A DNA stretch of 18,904 bases from Burkholderiales bacterium (GCA_031257235.1 JAIRPA010000147.1:1-18904); one strand, 5' to 3'. Positions 1 through 8,961 are shown, counted from the stretch's first letter. Translations and numbers: made by a program. The notes: generated by a model from the letters alone, not told the origin.

Positions 1-20
1 TGATCCCTGACCTCTGATTC
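1..20. repeat. Edge copy of a CTGA-rich intergenic repeat
   Basis: TGATCCCTGACCTCTGATTC stops immediately before the stop codon of the AddA-like gene, which reads in from the right. The exact reverse complement is at 11190-11209. Related, degenerate strings are at 10171-10186, 15097-15116 and 15385-15410. It is part of the repeat family that fills gaps in this window; the rest of the element lies outside the window. Confidence 0.75.
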
Positions 21-3000
21 TTACCCTTCGACATCGACATTCACCAATCGTTGCACCAACGGAAAATAAAGGAGTGCCTTCACCGATCCGGCTTCTCGCC
101 TCTGAAACATCCGCGCATACCCCCGCAATTGATCTCTATAAAGATTAACCTCGTTATCCAACCAAGCCTCAAGATTGAGGTTAGGGCTTTCCGGTTGGGT
201 AATCTTGTAATCAATGATGTAACGCACCCCTTCGCGGATGAAGGTTCGATCAATCCGTTTCAGTGAATATTGGCGTGGCTCTGCGGCGATCGTCAACGCC
301 AATTCGTTTTGGGCGTCTTGGTGAGAGGCATCAAAAATCCAATGATGTTCCGTATCTTGGTAAATTGCCGTCAGCGCGGTGATGACGCGCTTAACGGCCG
401 CTTCCAAGCCTTGCTTGGGAATACCCAATGCCACCAATTGCCGGGCAAAAAGTGCGCGATGTTGATTAAGCCTTGCCTGCGTCCAATCTAAAATGGTTTC
501 CCCTTCGGGGATGCCGACACGAGACAAAGCGCGATGCACCAACGTGCCTATCTGCCTTGACGTGAATGCGTCAGGATCAAACAGAAGTTGATTAAGCGGA
601 TGATGATTTTCATGAAGGGTCGGCTCAAAATGAGGCGCCGACGAATCAAACGCCTCATCGGTCAATCGTTGAAAGACTTGTTGTGTGACGCCTGTGCGGC
701 TGTCGTCACTTGGCAAATTCGCTTGAGTCGGCCTAGGAAAGCGATTCAATGCGACAAGCGGCTCCTGCAATAGTGCCAACAACGAGCCGGAGATCGCATT
801 TTTCCACGTCAAGGTTTCTTGTTCGGTATCTTGACTCTTGATCGTCTTTTTTTTCCCCTTCGTTTCATGGTTAGAGTCGGCGTTCAAAACCCCCGTTAGA
901 AATAATTGGTTTTTGGCGCGGGTCAAGGCAACGTACAGTAAACGAATGGTTTCGTTTTGGATTTCTTCATGATCTTGGGCTTTAATATAAGCCTCGATCG
1001 AAGAGGCACGATCCGCTTTATCGGGAGGCGTGACGGCAAGCAAAAAAGTCTCTTTGTTGAAAGTGTCGGGTTGATCCGTTAAAGCAGGATCATAAACACG
1101 TTTCCACCTCAATAAGGTTGCGCTCTCGCCTTTGGTTGTGCCGTTTAAGTGGGGAATAATCACCGCATCGAATTGCAAGCCTTTGGCTTTGTGTATGGTC
1201 ATGATCCGAACGCGCGCGGATTCGGGCGACTCTTCCACGCCGGGAAGTTTCATATGATTAAAAGTTCTGACCAACTGCGTCCAATCGTGGTAAGTATCGT
1301 TGGTGTCAGCGGTTTCCAATACCTCAAAAAACGTATCGGCGGCAACCCGATCCACCAAAAGACTATAAAAAGACGGCGCCCGCAAAGCAATCCATAAATC
1401 ACTCACCAACAAAGACAGACGCGTGCTTTTCATGGCGTCTTTGGCGTGCCGCCAATGCCCCATCAACGTGGCCAAACGTTGTTGCCCACCGGCAGATAAG
1501 TCAGGAACAGTCATCAACGGATGCTCACTTAAAAACCCATACCAATTGAGATGAGCGGTGGCATCGTTGGAGGTTCGGGCGCGAGACAATGCCGTAATAT
1601 CGGCAAGCGTTAATCCGCAAAAAGGCGCGCGCAACACGGAAAGCCATGCAATATCATCATCGGGCTGTAATAGCGTGCGCGTCAACATCATTAAATCGTT
1701 GATGACGGGCGCGCCGCCCAAAGCATCAATTTCCGTGGCAGTAAACGCAATCCCCTGTTCGCGCAACGCAGGAATGATGTTCTTTAAGTGATTTCTTTGT
1801 CGAATCAAAATGGCAATGTTGCCGTCGGTTTCTTTGAGTAGACGGGCAACAAGTTTCGCACAATAGTCCGCCTCTTCATCATCCGCGCCAAAAATATTAA
1901 CTTCTACCGCGTGTGCCGATGCGGGTCTCACCGGGATGGCCGGTTCAAATTTCACCGCGCCGGAGGCTAAGTCATTTTCATCAGGGAACATTTTGGTAAA
2001 GACGCTGTTGCACCACGAAACAATGTTTGCCTGCGATCTGAAGTTTTGTTTTAAGGTCAGCGGAGTCAGCGTGACACTATTTCCGAACGACCGTGTTTGT
2101 TGCGCTTCAAGAAATACGCGCACTTCCGCCTGACGAAAACGATAGATAGACTGCATCGGGTCACCAACCGCAAAAAAAGTGCGCCCGTCGCCGGGCTCCC
2201 ACCCGGACACCAAACGCCCCAAAAATTCAGCTTGGGTTGTCGACGTATCTTGAAACTCATCAATCAAAATGTGATCGATTCGCCGATCCAATTTTAAAAG
2301 TAAATCGCTCGGCGTATCGTCATCGTCCGTGGCCAATGCGTTCAACGCGGCAAGCTGCGTTTCGGTATAGTCCGTCACACCGTCATTGACACAAGAGAAA
2401 CGATAACGCGCGTAAATGCGTTTCAACAAATTAAATATCGCGTGGATGATTTCCCAAGAGTAAGCGTCATTCAAATTTTCGGGTAACTTTTGTAAGAGGC
2501 TCAAGTGCCGCGTGGTTTTTTCATCCAAAGAGGACGTCCATTGTTCGATGATCTCTTTGTGTTTTTTTTGATCCGGCGGAAGTCCTTGTTGAACGTTAAA
2601 TGCTTTCCGTGGTGTGCCTTTTTGAGTTAATAGCCAATCCAATAAAAGGCGCCAATACTTTAATTGTTGGACATTGGGCTCCGGCAAACCCCGCCCCTCT
2701 TCGGCGCAATACAATAACGCCTCTGAAATGTCGGGGTTTTTTTCGGAAAGATGGTCTCCGGCACATCGAAATACTTCCAACACATCTTCGCTGACACGAT
2801 CTTTGAGCGCAACATAAACCCCATAAAGTCTTTTCTCAATGTGGCGATTAAGATCGTCTTCATGATTTATTTTAAGTTCGGTCAATTGGCGCGAATAAAA
2901 CAGATTCAACCACTGATCTCGGCGCATCAACAACGCACACAAATAATTGGAAACCAAAGAAACACTATTCTCGAAGGTCGATAATAGTATTTTCCATGCG

Positions 3001-3533
3001 TCAAGCTCGACATCCTCGCCTTCATATAAAGATTCATGGATACACCGCATCCATCGTGCCGGCGTGTTGTCCGGATCCTCCGTCGTCGGCGCGATGCCCC
3101 AACCGTTGACCATCGGCGTTTGTCGGACAATCTCCGAGCAGTAAGCGTCAAAGGTTAAGACCCGCAAACGCGAGGGGTGATCCACCAAATTCCATTGATG
3201 CCGTTGATCTTGTTGTAAGACGGCAAGAGCTAATTGACGGGTTGCTTTTTCGTGATCGGTGTGCGTTGCCGTTTCTCTTTTAGCGTCGTCGATCGCTTTG
3301 ATGATCCGCTCCCGCATTTCGTCAGCCGCTTTGCGGGTGAAGGTCATCGCCAAAATCAGTTCGGGACGCGAGACGGTGGCTAAAAGTGCCAAATACCGTT
3401 GAATTAAAAGTTCCGTTTTGCCCGAACCTGCCGGCGCTTGCACAATAAATGAGCGACGAACGTCCAACGCCTCATGACGTTCGGCGCGATCATCTTCCGG
3501 TGAAAAATGTTCGTGGGGGGTCAATGGTCTCAT
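21..3533 (-). CDS. addA: AddA-like UvrD-family helicase/nuclease
   Basis: Probable ATP-driven DNA helicase with a C-terminal nuclease, the motor of an AddAB/RecBCD-type complex that resects double-strand breaks for RecA. Visible motifs in the 1170 residues are the P-loop APAGSGKT (33-40), DEFQDT (about 425), GDPMQSIYRFR, TIHKAKGLQFD and LLYVALTRAK, the usual set for superfamily 1A. Near the end, the nuclease signature IIDYK (D1108, K1110) is followed by YRDQLRGY, as in AddA and RecB nuclease domains. The start is ATG at 3533; its ATGA overlaps the stop of the upstream AddB-like gene, and a GGGAG ribosome site lies just before it, implying translational coupling. The gene is complete; its stop is at 21-23. 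RecB is the alternative name, but the AddB-like partner and the absence of RecC and RecD nearby favour AddA. Confidence 0.88.
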   Translation of the reverse strand: MRPLTPHEHFSPEDDRAERHEALDVRRSFIVQAPAGSGKTELLIQRYLALLATVSRPELILAMTFTRKAADEMRERIIKAIDDAKRETATHTDHEKATRQLALAVLQQDQRHQWNLVDHPSRLRVLTFDAYCSEIVRQTPMVNGWGIAPTTEDPDNTPARWMRCIHESLYEGEDVELDAWKILLSTFENSVSLVSNYLCALLMRRDQWLNLFYSRQLTELKINHEDDLNRHIEKRLYGVYVALKDRVSEDVLEVFRCAGDHLSEKNPDISEALLYCAEEGRGLPEPNVQQLKYWRLLLDWLLTQKGTPRKAFNVQQGLPPDQKKHKEIIEQWTSSLDEKTTRHLSLLQKLPENLNDAYSWEIIHAIFNLLKRIYARYRFSCVNDGVTDYTETQLAALNALATDDDDTPSDLLLKLDRRIDHILIDEFQDTSTTQAEFLGRLVSGWEPGDGRTFFAVGDPMQSIYRFRQAEVRVFLEAQQTRSFGNSVTLTPLTLKQNFRSQANIVSWCNSVFTKMFPDENDLASGAVKFEPAIPVRPASAHAVEVNIFGADDEEADYCAKLVARLLKETDGNIAILIRQRNHLKNIIPALREQGIAFTATEIDALGGAPVINDLMMLTRTLLQPDDDIAWLSVLRAPFCGLTLADITALSRARTSNDATAHLNWYGFLSEHPLMTVPDLSAGGQQRLATLMGHWRHAKDAMKSTRLSLLVSDLWIALRAPSFYSLLVDRVAADTFFEVLETADTNDTYHDWTQLVRTFNHMKLPGVEESPESARVRIMTIHKAKGLQFDAVIIPHLNGTTKGESATLLRWKRVYDPALTDQPDTFNKETFLLAVTPPDKADRASSIEAYIKAQDHEEIQNETIRLLYVALTRAKNQLFLTGVLNADSNHETKGKKKTIKSQDTEQETLTWKNAISGSLLALLQEPLVALNRFPRPTQANLPSDDSRTGVTQQVFQRLTDEAFDSSAPHFEPTLHENHHPLNQLLFDPDAFTSRQIGTLVHRALSRVGIPEGETILDWTQARLNQHRALFARQLVALGIPKQGLEAAVKRVITALTAIYQDTEHHWIFDASHQDAQNELALTIAAEPRQYSLKRIDRTFIREGVRYIIDYKITQPESPNLNLEAWLDNEVNLYRDQLRGYARMFQRREAGSVKALLYFPLVQRLVNVDVEG

Positions 3534-6259
3534 GAGCTTTCTCCCTTGCCTTCTTCGTCAAAAGTATCGGCAAGCCGACACAAAGCCCTTAACCCGCAGT
3601 GTTTGCAGACGGACGGATGGCGCGCCGCCACGCGGGCATCGCCGGACAAAAATTCGTCGGCAAGTGCTAATAAGCGTTTGCGCCATAAGGCGATTAAATC
3701 TTGAAAGGAAACAATGTTGTCTTTTTTAAATGTATCGACGGTGGCTAACGAATGGTTGAACGGATGATCTTCGGTTTGTACACCGACACATTTGATCGTA
3801 TTGTTTTTATCGGGTTTTAAGTGTGCGTACGTCAGGGCGTTCACGGGCAAGTGGTCAGATTCGCCTTCATTCAACGCTTCCCATGCAAGCGCGTACATGA
3901 ATAATTGCGTGTCGGAAGGTCTTTCATCGGTCCATTGGGCCATGTTTGTTGCCGCGCCGGATTTATAATCAATAATCGCCACTTCTTTGAACACTTCATC
4001 AATGCGGTCGGCGCGTAATGAGAATTTGAGATCGGAAAGACGCAACGACAAAGGAAATTCTAACGCTCTAACGGTAAACGGTTTTCTGTCGCGCTCAATG
4101 TCCAAACACCATTGTGTCACGAGTTTGATGACGCGGCTTTCTTCGGTCTCTTGTAAGATTTTCGGCAAAGCCGATAAGGCATTTTTTTGATGAGGCTCGG
4201 CTACGGTTTTTCGGTACGCTTTTTTAATGGCGTCCGCTAAGGTGTCGTTTTCGATCAATGCCCTCAATTGCTCTTGGTTGCCGACACTTTTCCAAAAATG
4301 ATAAAGCGTTTGATGAAGGATCGAACCGTGCAAGGTGTAAGAGACGCCATCGTGAACTTCGGGATAAGGACGAATCCTCAACCTTGAAAACGCAAACGCC
4401 TTAAACGGGCAGTCACTTTGATGTTGAATGAGCTCATGGGTTTGTTTGATGGTCTCGACGACGTCCCCTTGATCGCGCAAGACCGGCGGCGCGGCACAAT
4501 CATCCAGCGTTTGCGTGGGCAACTTTGGCATCCGTCCGGCACGATCTTTCAACAACATGGGCAATTCGTAAACCGGCAACGTTTGAAGACACGACGCGGG
4601 AGTATACGTATGCTCTTCATCATGCTTTGCATAACTCAATACCACATGAGGGGCGGCGGCATGCCAAGATTTCAAGTGTTGTGCCGCGATTTGATCTTCG
4701 ATTTTTCTTCCGGTATCGGTGCCGGGCATGCGGCACTCGCGTTGCCACGCGATCGGCAAGAGGGGATCGGGGTTTTGGTAGGGCGGATAACGCGAGGTAT
4801 CCATTCCACACACCCACACCGCGTGAAACGGGATGTTTGCCGCCTCCAGCACGCCCATCACGTGGATCGACGCGCCGGTGTCTGCCGGTTGAAACACGGT
4901 ACTTGCAATCTCGTGTCGCAATAAAGAAAGCGCGTCGTCAAGCAAAAGCTCTTCGGTCACACTGTTCAGCGATAAAAGGGATTCAACACACGATTGCCAC
5001 GCTTGAGCCATTTGATGTGTTCGGCTGTCAAAGGCGTGATTCCCGGGGAATGTCAATGCCGTCAATAAAGCGGCAAACCGATGAAGCCAGACATCCATCG
5101 ACCGCTTGGGTGGAGAAGACTCACCGTATTGCGTTTTGGCATTCTGCCAATGTTCATGTAAAACAAGATCGACCTCACGCAACGCCGTCACCACTTCCGA
5201 AAAGTCTGCCTCGGTGATGCCAAGCCCCGTGAAATGGCGTTCAACGGCAGCGCGTTTCCCCTGCGCGCGTGCGTCGCCCGCCAAAAAAGCAGATTGCAAT
5301 AACACGGCAATTTTAGTCACCGGCAAAGTCTTATAAAAAAGCTCCATCAGATCAAGCGCCGTCCGCGCGAAAGCAGACTGCGCCATCGAAGGCATGTTCA
5401 GAGTGATATTGCAACGTTTGGGGTCAGGAAGCATTTCATGCGCTATTCTTCTCACAAGATCGACCTGCCCGGCTAGATCGGGCACGATGATGGCGACCTC
5501 TCCTTCTTCGTTCTTCTCTTGATGCGCCCACGCAAACGAAAACGCCGCGCGGTATTCATCTTTAACGTTTTCCGCCGCATACGTTTGAACGGCAGGATGC
5601 GTGACCGGCGTTAAAGCCTCACATTCGTCCACGATCAAACCCGCTTTGGTCATCGCGGTGATCAAACGCAATCTTTGAGGCGTGAAGTGGGTAAACCCCA
5701 CCAAAAGCGTCGACGGCTTTTCGGAAAGATCAGGGTAAAGCGATGCCGCGTGAGCGGCAATGAAATCCGGCAATAAAGCGTCGTCGATCCCTTGGCGACG
5801 CGTTAAATTCAAACGATACTTTTTTGCCCATTCCGCAAAGAGGCGTGACTCAACCGTGACCTCCGCCCCCCCCTGCCAACGCAGATAGGGTGTCTCATCC
5901 GAATCTTCACGCCATTCGTGTAAACTTTGCCACGCCTTTTTGGCGGCCGTTGCCGCATGGCGCGCGGGCAAAAGATCGTTTTCTTCTTTAATGAGGGTTT
6001 GCCAGAGATAGCGTTGTGCGATGGGACTCAACAAAAGCGGAGACTCAACCTTGTCACTAAGCCTATCCCATAACGTACCGATCCAAGCCGACCACGGCAG
6101 AATTTGCGGGGACACCCATACCTTTTTTGTTTGGGATTCATGACTGTGATAAGCGTGAGTGAGGTAACGCGCAAGGCGGTTATTTGGGGTTACAATAACC
6201 CCGTTTGACGGTCTTGATGCCATGAATTGGCGGATTTTTTCAGAAAAGCGCGAAAGCAT
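3530..6259 (-). CDS. addB: AddB-like PD-(D/E)XK nuclease with Fe-S cysteines
   Basis: Second subunit of the AddAB-like break-repair complex, 909 residues. The C-terminal third holds a PD-(D/E)XK nuclease: RADRIDEV, then AIIDYKSG with D764 and K766, then DTQLFMYAL. Four cysteines frame it: C617 in SDCPFKAF, and C885, C888 and C894 in a C-x2-C-x5-C cluster at the end. This is the arrangement that holds a 4Fe-4S cluster in AddB and related nucleases. The N-terminal half is UvrD-like in general character, but the place where a P-loop would sit reads VIVTPNNRLARYL with no GKT, so this subunit probably does not hydrolyse ATP. The start at 6259 has no strong ribosome site; an in-frame ATG 12 codons further in (MASRPSNG) is an alternative. 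It is first in the two-gene operon and diverges from the SET gene. Confidence 0.85.
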   Translation of the reverse strand: MLSRFSEKIRQFMASRPSNGVIVTPNNRLARYLTHAYHSHESQTKKVWVSPQILPWSAWIGTLWDRLSDKVESPLLLSPIAQRYLWQTLIKEENDLLPARHAATAAKKAWQSLHEWREDSDETPYLRWQGGAEVTVESRLFAEWAKKYRLNLTRRQGIDDALLPDFIAAHAASLYPDLSEKPSTLLVGFTHFTPQRLRLITAMTKAGLIVDECEALTPVTHPAVQTYAAENVKDEYRAAFSFAWAHQEKNEEGEVAIIVPDLAGQVDLVRRIAHEMLPDPKRCNITLNMPSMAQSAFARTALDLMELFYKTLPVTKIAVLLQSAFLAGDARAQGKRAAVERHFTGLGITEADFSEVVTALREVDLVLHEHWQNAKTQYGESSPPKRSMDVWLHRFAALLTALTFPGNHAFDSRTHQMAQAWQSCVESLLSLNSVTEELLLDDALSLLRHEIASTVFQPADTGASIHVMGVLEAANIPFHAVWVCGMDTSRYPPYQNPDPLLPIAWQRECRMPGTDTGRKIEDQIAAQHLKSWHAAAPHVVLSYAKHDEEHTYTPASCLQTLPVYELPMLLKDRAGRMPKLPTQTLDDCAAPPVLRDQGDVVETIKQTHELIQHQSDCPFKAFAFSRLRIRPYPEVHDGVSYTLHGSILHQTLYHFWKSVGNQEQLRALIENDTLADAIKKAYRKTVAEPHQKNALSALPKILQETEESRVIKLVTQWCLDIERDRKPFTVRALEFPLSLRLSDLKFSLRADRIDEVFKEVAIIDYKSGAATNMAQWTDERPSDTQLFMYALAWEALNEGESDHLPVNALTYAHLKPDKNNTIKCVGVQTEDHPFNHSLATVDTFKKDNIVSFQDLIALWRKRLLALADEFLSGDARVAARHPSVCKHCGLRALCRLADTFDEEGKGESS

Positions 6260-6348
6260 ATTTTTTGATATTCAAGATGGCGGTATGCGGTCGAATACTC
6301 TACCACGATTAAGGTATTATCTCTCTATTAAGTCTCTATAAAGTATTT
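6260..6348. promoter_or_regulatory. Divergent intergenic region, addB-like / SET gene
   Basis: This 89-bp gap separates two outward-reading genes, so it must hold promoters for both unless they are driven from further away. It is AT-rich, with possible minus-10 boxes for the SET gene at 6315-6320 (TATTAT) and 6337-6342 (TATAAA). Neither has a convincing minus-35 box at the right distance, so no promoter is assigned. Confidence 0.35.
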
Positions 6349-6870
6349 ATGATGAACAAAGAAACAACCCCGAAGCCCAAGGCTAATCTCTGTCGCGCTA
6401 AAAATTCTCCCATACACGGGCGCGGTGTTTTTGCCATTAAAGACATTCCCAAAGGTGATGCAATCATCGAATACACCGGCAAGAAAATGACCTGGGACGA
6501 AGCCTTGCAATTACCTCCGAGCGACCCGGACAATCCGGCGCATACCTTCTTTTTTGAATTGACCGACGGCACCATCATCAACGGGGGTCTCAAAGGCAAT
6601 ATTGCGCGCTGGATCAACCACTCGTGCAAACCCAACGCGGAATCTTACGAAGACGAAGATGGCCGCGTGTTTGTGATGGCGATTAAAGACATCAAAGTCG
6701 GCGATGAAATCACCTACGATTATAAATTATCGGTGGACGGCAAACTCACTAAAAAAGAAAAGCAAGATTACGTATGCCGATGCGGTGCCCAAAAATGTCG
6801 CGGCTTTTTAATTGATTTTAAAAAGAAGAAAAAGAAAGACAAAAAAGCCAAAAAGAAAAAGAAAGAGTAA
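6349..6870 (+). CDS. SET-domain protein lysine methyltransferase with poly-lysine tail
   Basis: Predicted S-adenosylmethionine-dependent methyltransferase acting on protein lysines, 173 residues, cytoplasmic. SET landmarks are in order: HGRGVFA (23-29), IEYTGK, the NHSCKPNA motif (N90-C93) and GDEITYDY. A post-SET-like C143-x-C145-x4-C150 follows (CRCGAQKC) that can bind zinc together with C93. Residues 158-172 are almost all lysine. That tail could bind nucleic acid or acidic partners, or be a methylation target itself; this is inference. Compact SET proteins of this form occur in betaproteobacteria and their substrates are mostly unknown. Two adjacent ATGs (6349, 6352) are equally possible starts; the ribosome site is weak (ATAAAG). 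cysS follows 11 bp after the stop, so the two are probably cotranscribed. Confidence 0.85.
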   Translation: MMNKETTPKPKANLCRAKNSPIHGRGVFAIKDIPKGDAIIEYTGKKMTWDEALQLPPSDPDNPAHTFFFELTDGTIINGGLKGNIARWINHSCKPNAESYEDEDGRVFVMAIKDIKVGDEITYDYKLSVDGKLTKKEKQDYVCRCGAQKCRGFLIDFKKKKKKDKKAKKKKKE

Positions 6871-6881
6871 ATAAAACGCAT

Positions 6882-8276
6882 ATGAGTTTATCTTTATACG
6901 ATAACTACACCCGAAGTTTACGTCCGTTTTCTCCGTTGAATCTTAACGGAGAAGTGGGTTTATATACCTGCGGACCCACTGTCTATAACGATCAACACAT
7001 CGGCAATTATCGAACGTTTTTGTTTGAGGACGGTTTAAAGCGTGTGTTGACATGGAACGGCTATCGGGTTTGCCACGTGATGAACATTACCGATGTCGGG
7101 CATTTGACCTCTGACGCTGACAGCGGCGAAGACAAAATGGAAAAGGGCGCGCGCCGCGTCGGCAAAACCGCTTGGGAAATCGCAAAAATCTATACGGATG
7201 CTTTTCTGAACGATTTAGATCGTTTAGGCATTGCGCGCCCCACCATTTTGTGCCGCGCGAAAGACCACATCAAAGAGCAAATTGATTTTATTGTCGATAT
7301 TGAGAAAAAAGGTTATACCTATCAAACCGATGACGGTATTTATTTTGATACCTCCAAACAAAATGATTATGGTCATCTGGCGCGCCTTCATCGTGAAGGT
7401 TTGGAAGCCGGCAAACGCGTTGACACGGGGGGCAAAAAAAATATCACGGATTTTGCGTTGTGGAAATTTTCGCCGCGCGAGGGCAAGCGCCAAATGGAAT
7501 GGGAGAGCCCTTGGGGAATAGGTTTTCCCGGCTGGCACATTGAATGCTCGGCGATGGCTCAAAAGTATTTGGGCAATTATTTTGATATTCACTGCGGCGG
7601 CGAAGATCACATCTCTATTCATCACACCAATGAAATTGCGCAAACCCAAGCGCGGTGCGGAACGAGGCTCGCCAACTTTTGGTTGCACGGTTATTTTTTA
7701 TTGTCCAACGATGAAAAAATGGCAAAATCCGCCGGAGAGTTTTTGCGCGTGCAATCTTTGATCGATCGCGGATACGATCCGATGGCTTATCGGTATTTGT
7801 GTTTGACGGCGCATTATCGAAAGCAATTGAGTTTTACGTGGGACGCGCTTGACGCTGCCGCCGTCGCCCTTGATCGTCTGCGTCACGGCTTTTTCTCCTT
7901 ACCGGCGGATCCTCACGCCCTTCCCGACGACGTGATTCTTAATGAAATCACCCTTGCCATGAACGATGATCTTAACTTTCCGCGCGCCTTGGCGATTTGC
8001 TGGGATACGTTGCGCAAAACCGCGGATGCTAAAATTAAACGCGCGACCTTAGCACGCGTCGATGATGTGTTGGGCTTGCGTTTGAGCCAATGGCAACCCC
8101 AAGAGGTTTTGGTGCCCGACGCCGTGATCGCTTTGGCAAATGCGCGACAAGCCGCGCGATCCGCCAAAAATTGGGCAGAGGCAGACCGTGCGCGCCAAGC
8201 GATTGCCGATCTCGGTTGGGAGATCGAAGACAAACCCGAAGGGTATAGAATGAAGCCGATCGGTAAAAAGTCTTAA
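6882..8276 (+). CDS. cysS: Cysteinyl-tRNA synthetase
   Basis: Charges tRNA-Cys with cysteine. It is a class I synthetase of 464 residues, the usual length. Signature motifs are present: HIGN (39-42) as the HIGH box and KMAKS (279-283) as the KMSKS loop. The zinc ligands are C30, C222 (WHIECSAM), H247 and E251 (HHTNE), matching the E. coli set. The C-terminal part with SAKNWAEADRARQ resembles the usual DALR/anticodon region. The sequence around the zinc site is unusual: HCGGEDHISIHHTNEIAQ, where typical proteobacterial enzymes read close to HGGGxDLxFPHHENEIAQ, and MNITDVGHLTSDAD stands where NITDIDDK is usual. This suggests a different CysS subtype, perhaps acquired by transfer. The start ATG lies 11 bp after the SET stop. 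Confidence 0.96.
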   Translation: MSLSLYDNYTRSLRPFSPLNLNGEVGLYTCGPTVYNDQHIGNYRTFLFEDGLKRVLTWNGYRVCHVMNITDVGHLTSDADSGEDKMEKGARRVGKTAWEIAKIYTDAFLNDLDRLGIARPTILCRAKDHIKEQIDFIVDIEKKGYTYQTDDGIYFDTSKQNDYGHLARLHREGLEAGKRVDTGGKKNITDFALWKFSPREGKRQMEWESPWGIGFPGWHIECSAMAQKYLGNYFDIHCGGEDHISIHHTNEIAQTQARCGTRLANFWLHGYFLLSNDEKMAKSAGEFLRVQSLIDRGYDPMAYRYLCLTAHYRKQLSFTWDALDAAAVALDRLRHGFFSLPADPHALPDDVILNEITLAMNDDLNFPRALAICWDTLRKTADAKIKRATLARVDDVLGLRLSQWQPQEVLVPDAVIALANARQAARSAKNWAEADRARQAIADLGWEIEDKPEGYRMKPIGKKS

Positions 8277-8319
8277 CTTTATCAATAATGAGTGTTTTAA
8301 CCATCAGGAGAAAAAAACC

Positions 8320-8706
8320 ATGAGCAAAATCGTAAAAATGATTGTTTTGGGTGGCGTTGTGTTTGGACTGGTCGGCTGTCAATTGATGGCGGAAGACAAG
8401 CGCAAAGAAGAAGAGATGAAAAGAAATACTTTCGTCTGCCAATACGACGGCGGACGATTATTGGTGCGCTTTGACCGCGACGAAATCCGCATCCTGACCC
8501 CTGAAGGTGAACGCATCTATTTATACAGAGCGCAATCCTCTGCCGGGCAAGTCTACTACACGAACGGACAATATGAATTATTGGGTAAAGCCACAGACAT
8601 CTCTTTTGGGATGGTGGGCAATCGTCAAAAGTTAGACTGCAAACCTTACGATACGAAAGACCAAGACCAGCTCAAAGAAGACAAAAAGAATTTGAAAGAA
8701 TTTTGA
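8320..8706 (+). CDS. MliC-like lipoprotein, possible lysozyme inhibitor
   Basis: A 128-residue protein with a lipoprotein signal peptide: positive start, hydrophobic core at 7-18 and lipobox LVGC with C20 as the lipidated residue. Q21 at position +2 fits sorting to the outer membrane. The mature part carries two cysteines, in FVCQYDGG and KLDCKPY, and a central stretch SSAGQVYYTNGQYELLGKA. That resembles the SASGxxY...KG motif of MliC/PliC-type inhibitors of C-type lysozyme. The match is recognisable but loose, so the function is a suggestion. The tail after the domain is charged (DQLKEDKKNLKEF). A strong ribosome site CAGGAG lies 8 nt before the ATG, and the gene starts 43 bp after cysS. Confidence 0.7.
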   Translation: MSKIVKMIVLGGVVFGLVGCQLMAEDKRKEEEMKRNTFVCQYDGGRLLVRFDRDEIRILTPEGERIYLYRAQSSAGQVYYTNGQYELLGKATDISFGMVGNRQKLDCKPYDTKDQDQLKEDKKNLKEF

Positions 8707-8720
8707 TAGGCTTTCTTATC

Positions 8721-8930
8721 ATGGAAATGAAAAAACTTTCCGGCGGCAATCTTCGTGCCGCCGGCTACGATGAAAAAGAGCAGCGTTTGGTGGTTGAATT
8801 AAACGCCGGCACCTTTGCCTTTGAGCGCGTCTCTAAAAACACATGGATTCGATTCATCGGCGCCTCCTCCCCTTGGAGCTTTTTTCGAGACAACATTGAA
8901 GAAGAATATGCCGTCAAGCGGATTAAATAG
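8721..8930 (+). CDS. KTSC-domain small protein
   Basis: A 69-residue protein that fits the KTSC family: an early GYDEKEQRLVVELNAGTFAFERV strand pattern (quoted in part: GYDEKEQRLVVEL), then WIRFIGASSPWSFFRDNI and a short basic end. KTSC domains occur alone or joined to lysyl-tRNA synthetase-like or other proteins, and their role is not well defined. An in-frame TTG at 8703 would overlap the lipoprotein stop, but the ATG at 8721 is preferred because the homologous part begins after it. There is no clear ribosome site. With only 14 nt between the lipoprotein stop and this ATG, translation may depend on the upstream gene. A small inverted repeat follows the stop. Confidence 0.7.
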   Translation: MEMKKLSGGNLRAAGYDEKEQRLVVELNAGTFAFERVSKNTWIRFIGASSPWSFFRDNIEEEYAVKRIK

Positions 8931-8932
8931 GT

Positions 8933-8961
8933 TCGGCAAAAAGTCACCCTTTATTTTTGCC
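8933..8961. repeat. Mini hairpin of the TTCGGCAAAAAGT family
   Basis: TTCGGCAAAAAG starts two bases after the KTSC stop. GGCAAAAA (8935-8942) pairs with TTTTTGCC (8954-8961) around an 11-base loop. It is a small or decayed copy of the arm that bounds the larger elements further on. Its place right after a stop codon, with an A/T-tract stem, suits a terminator, but the stem is AT-rich and weak. Confidence 0.6.

Noticed and set aside
4418..5217. Long plus-strand reading frames (168 and 230 codons) inside the AddB-like gene
   Set aside because: They lie antisense to a well-supported gene, have no recognisable motifs and no ribosome sites, and their composition is that of a shadow frame.
21..6259. 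Helicase/nuclease pair as a new anti-phage defence system
   Set aside because: The gene order, overlap, motif set and Fe-S cysteines match a housekeeping AddAB-like recombination complex, with no defence-type neighbours.
6820..6870. Programmed frameshift in the lysine-codon run at the end of the SET gene
   Set aside because: A-rich heptamers are not in the frame needed for minus-one slippage, and the normal stop gives a sensible end just before cysS.
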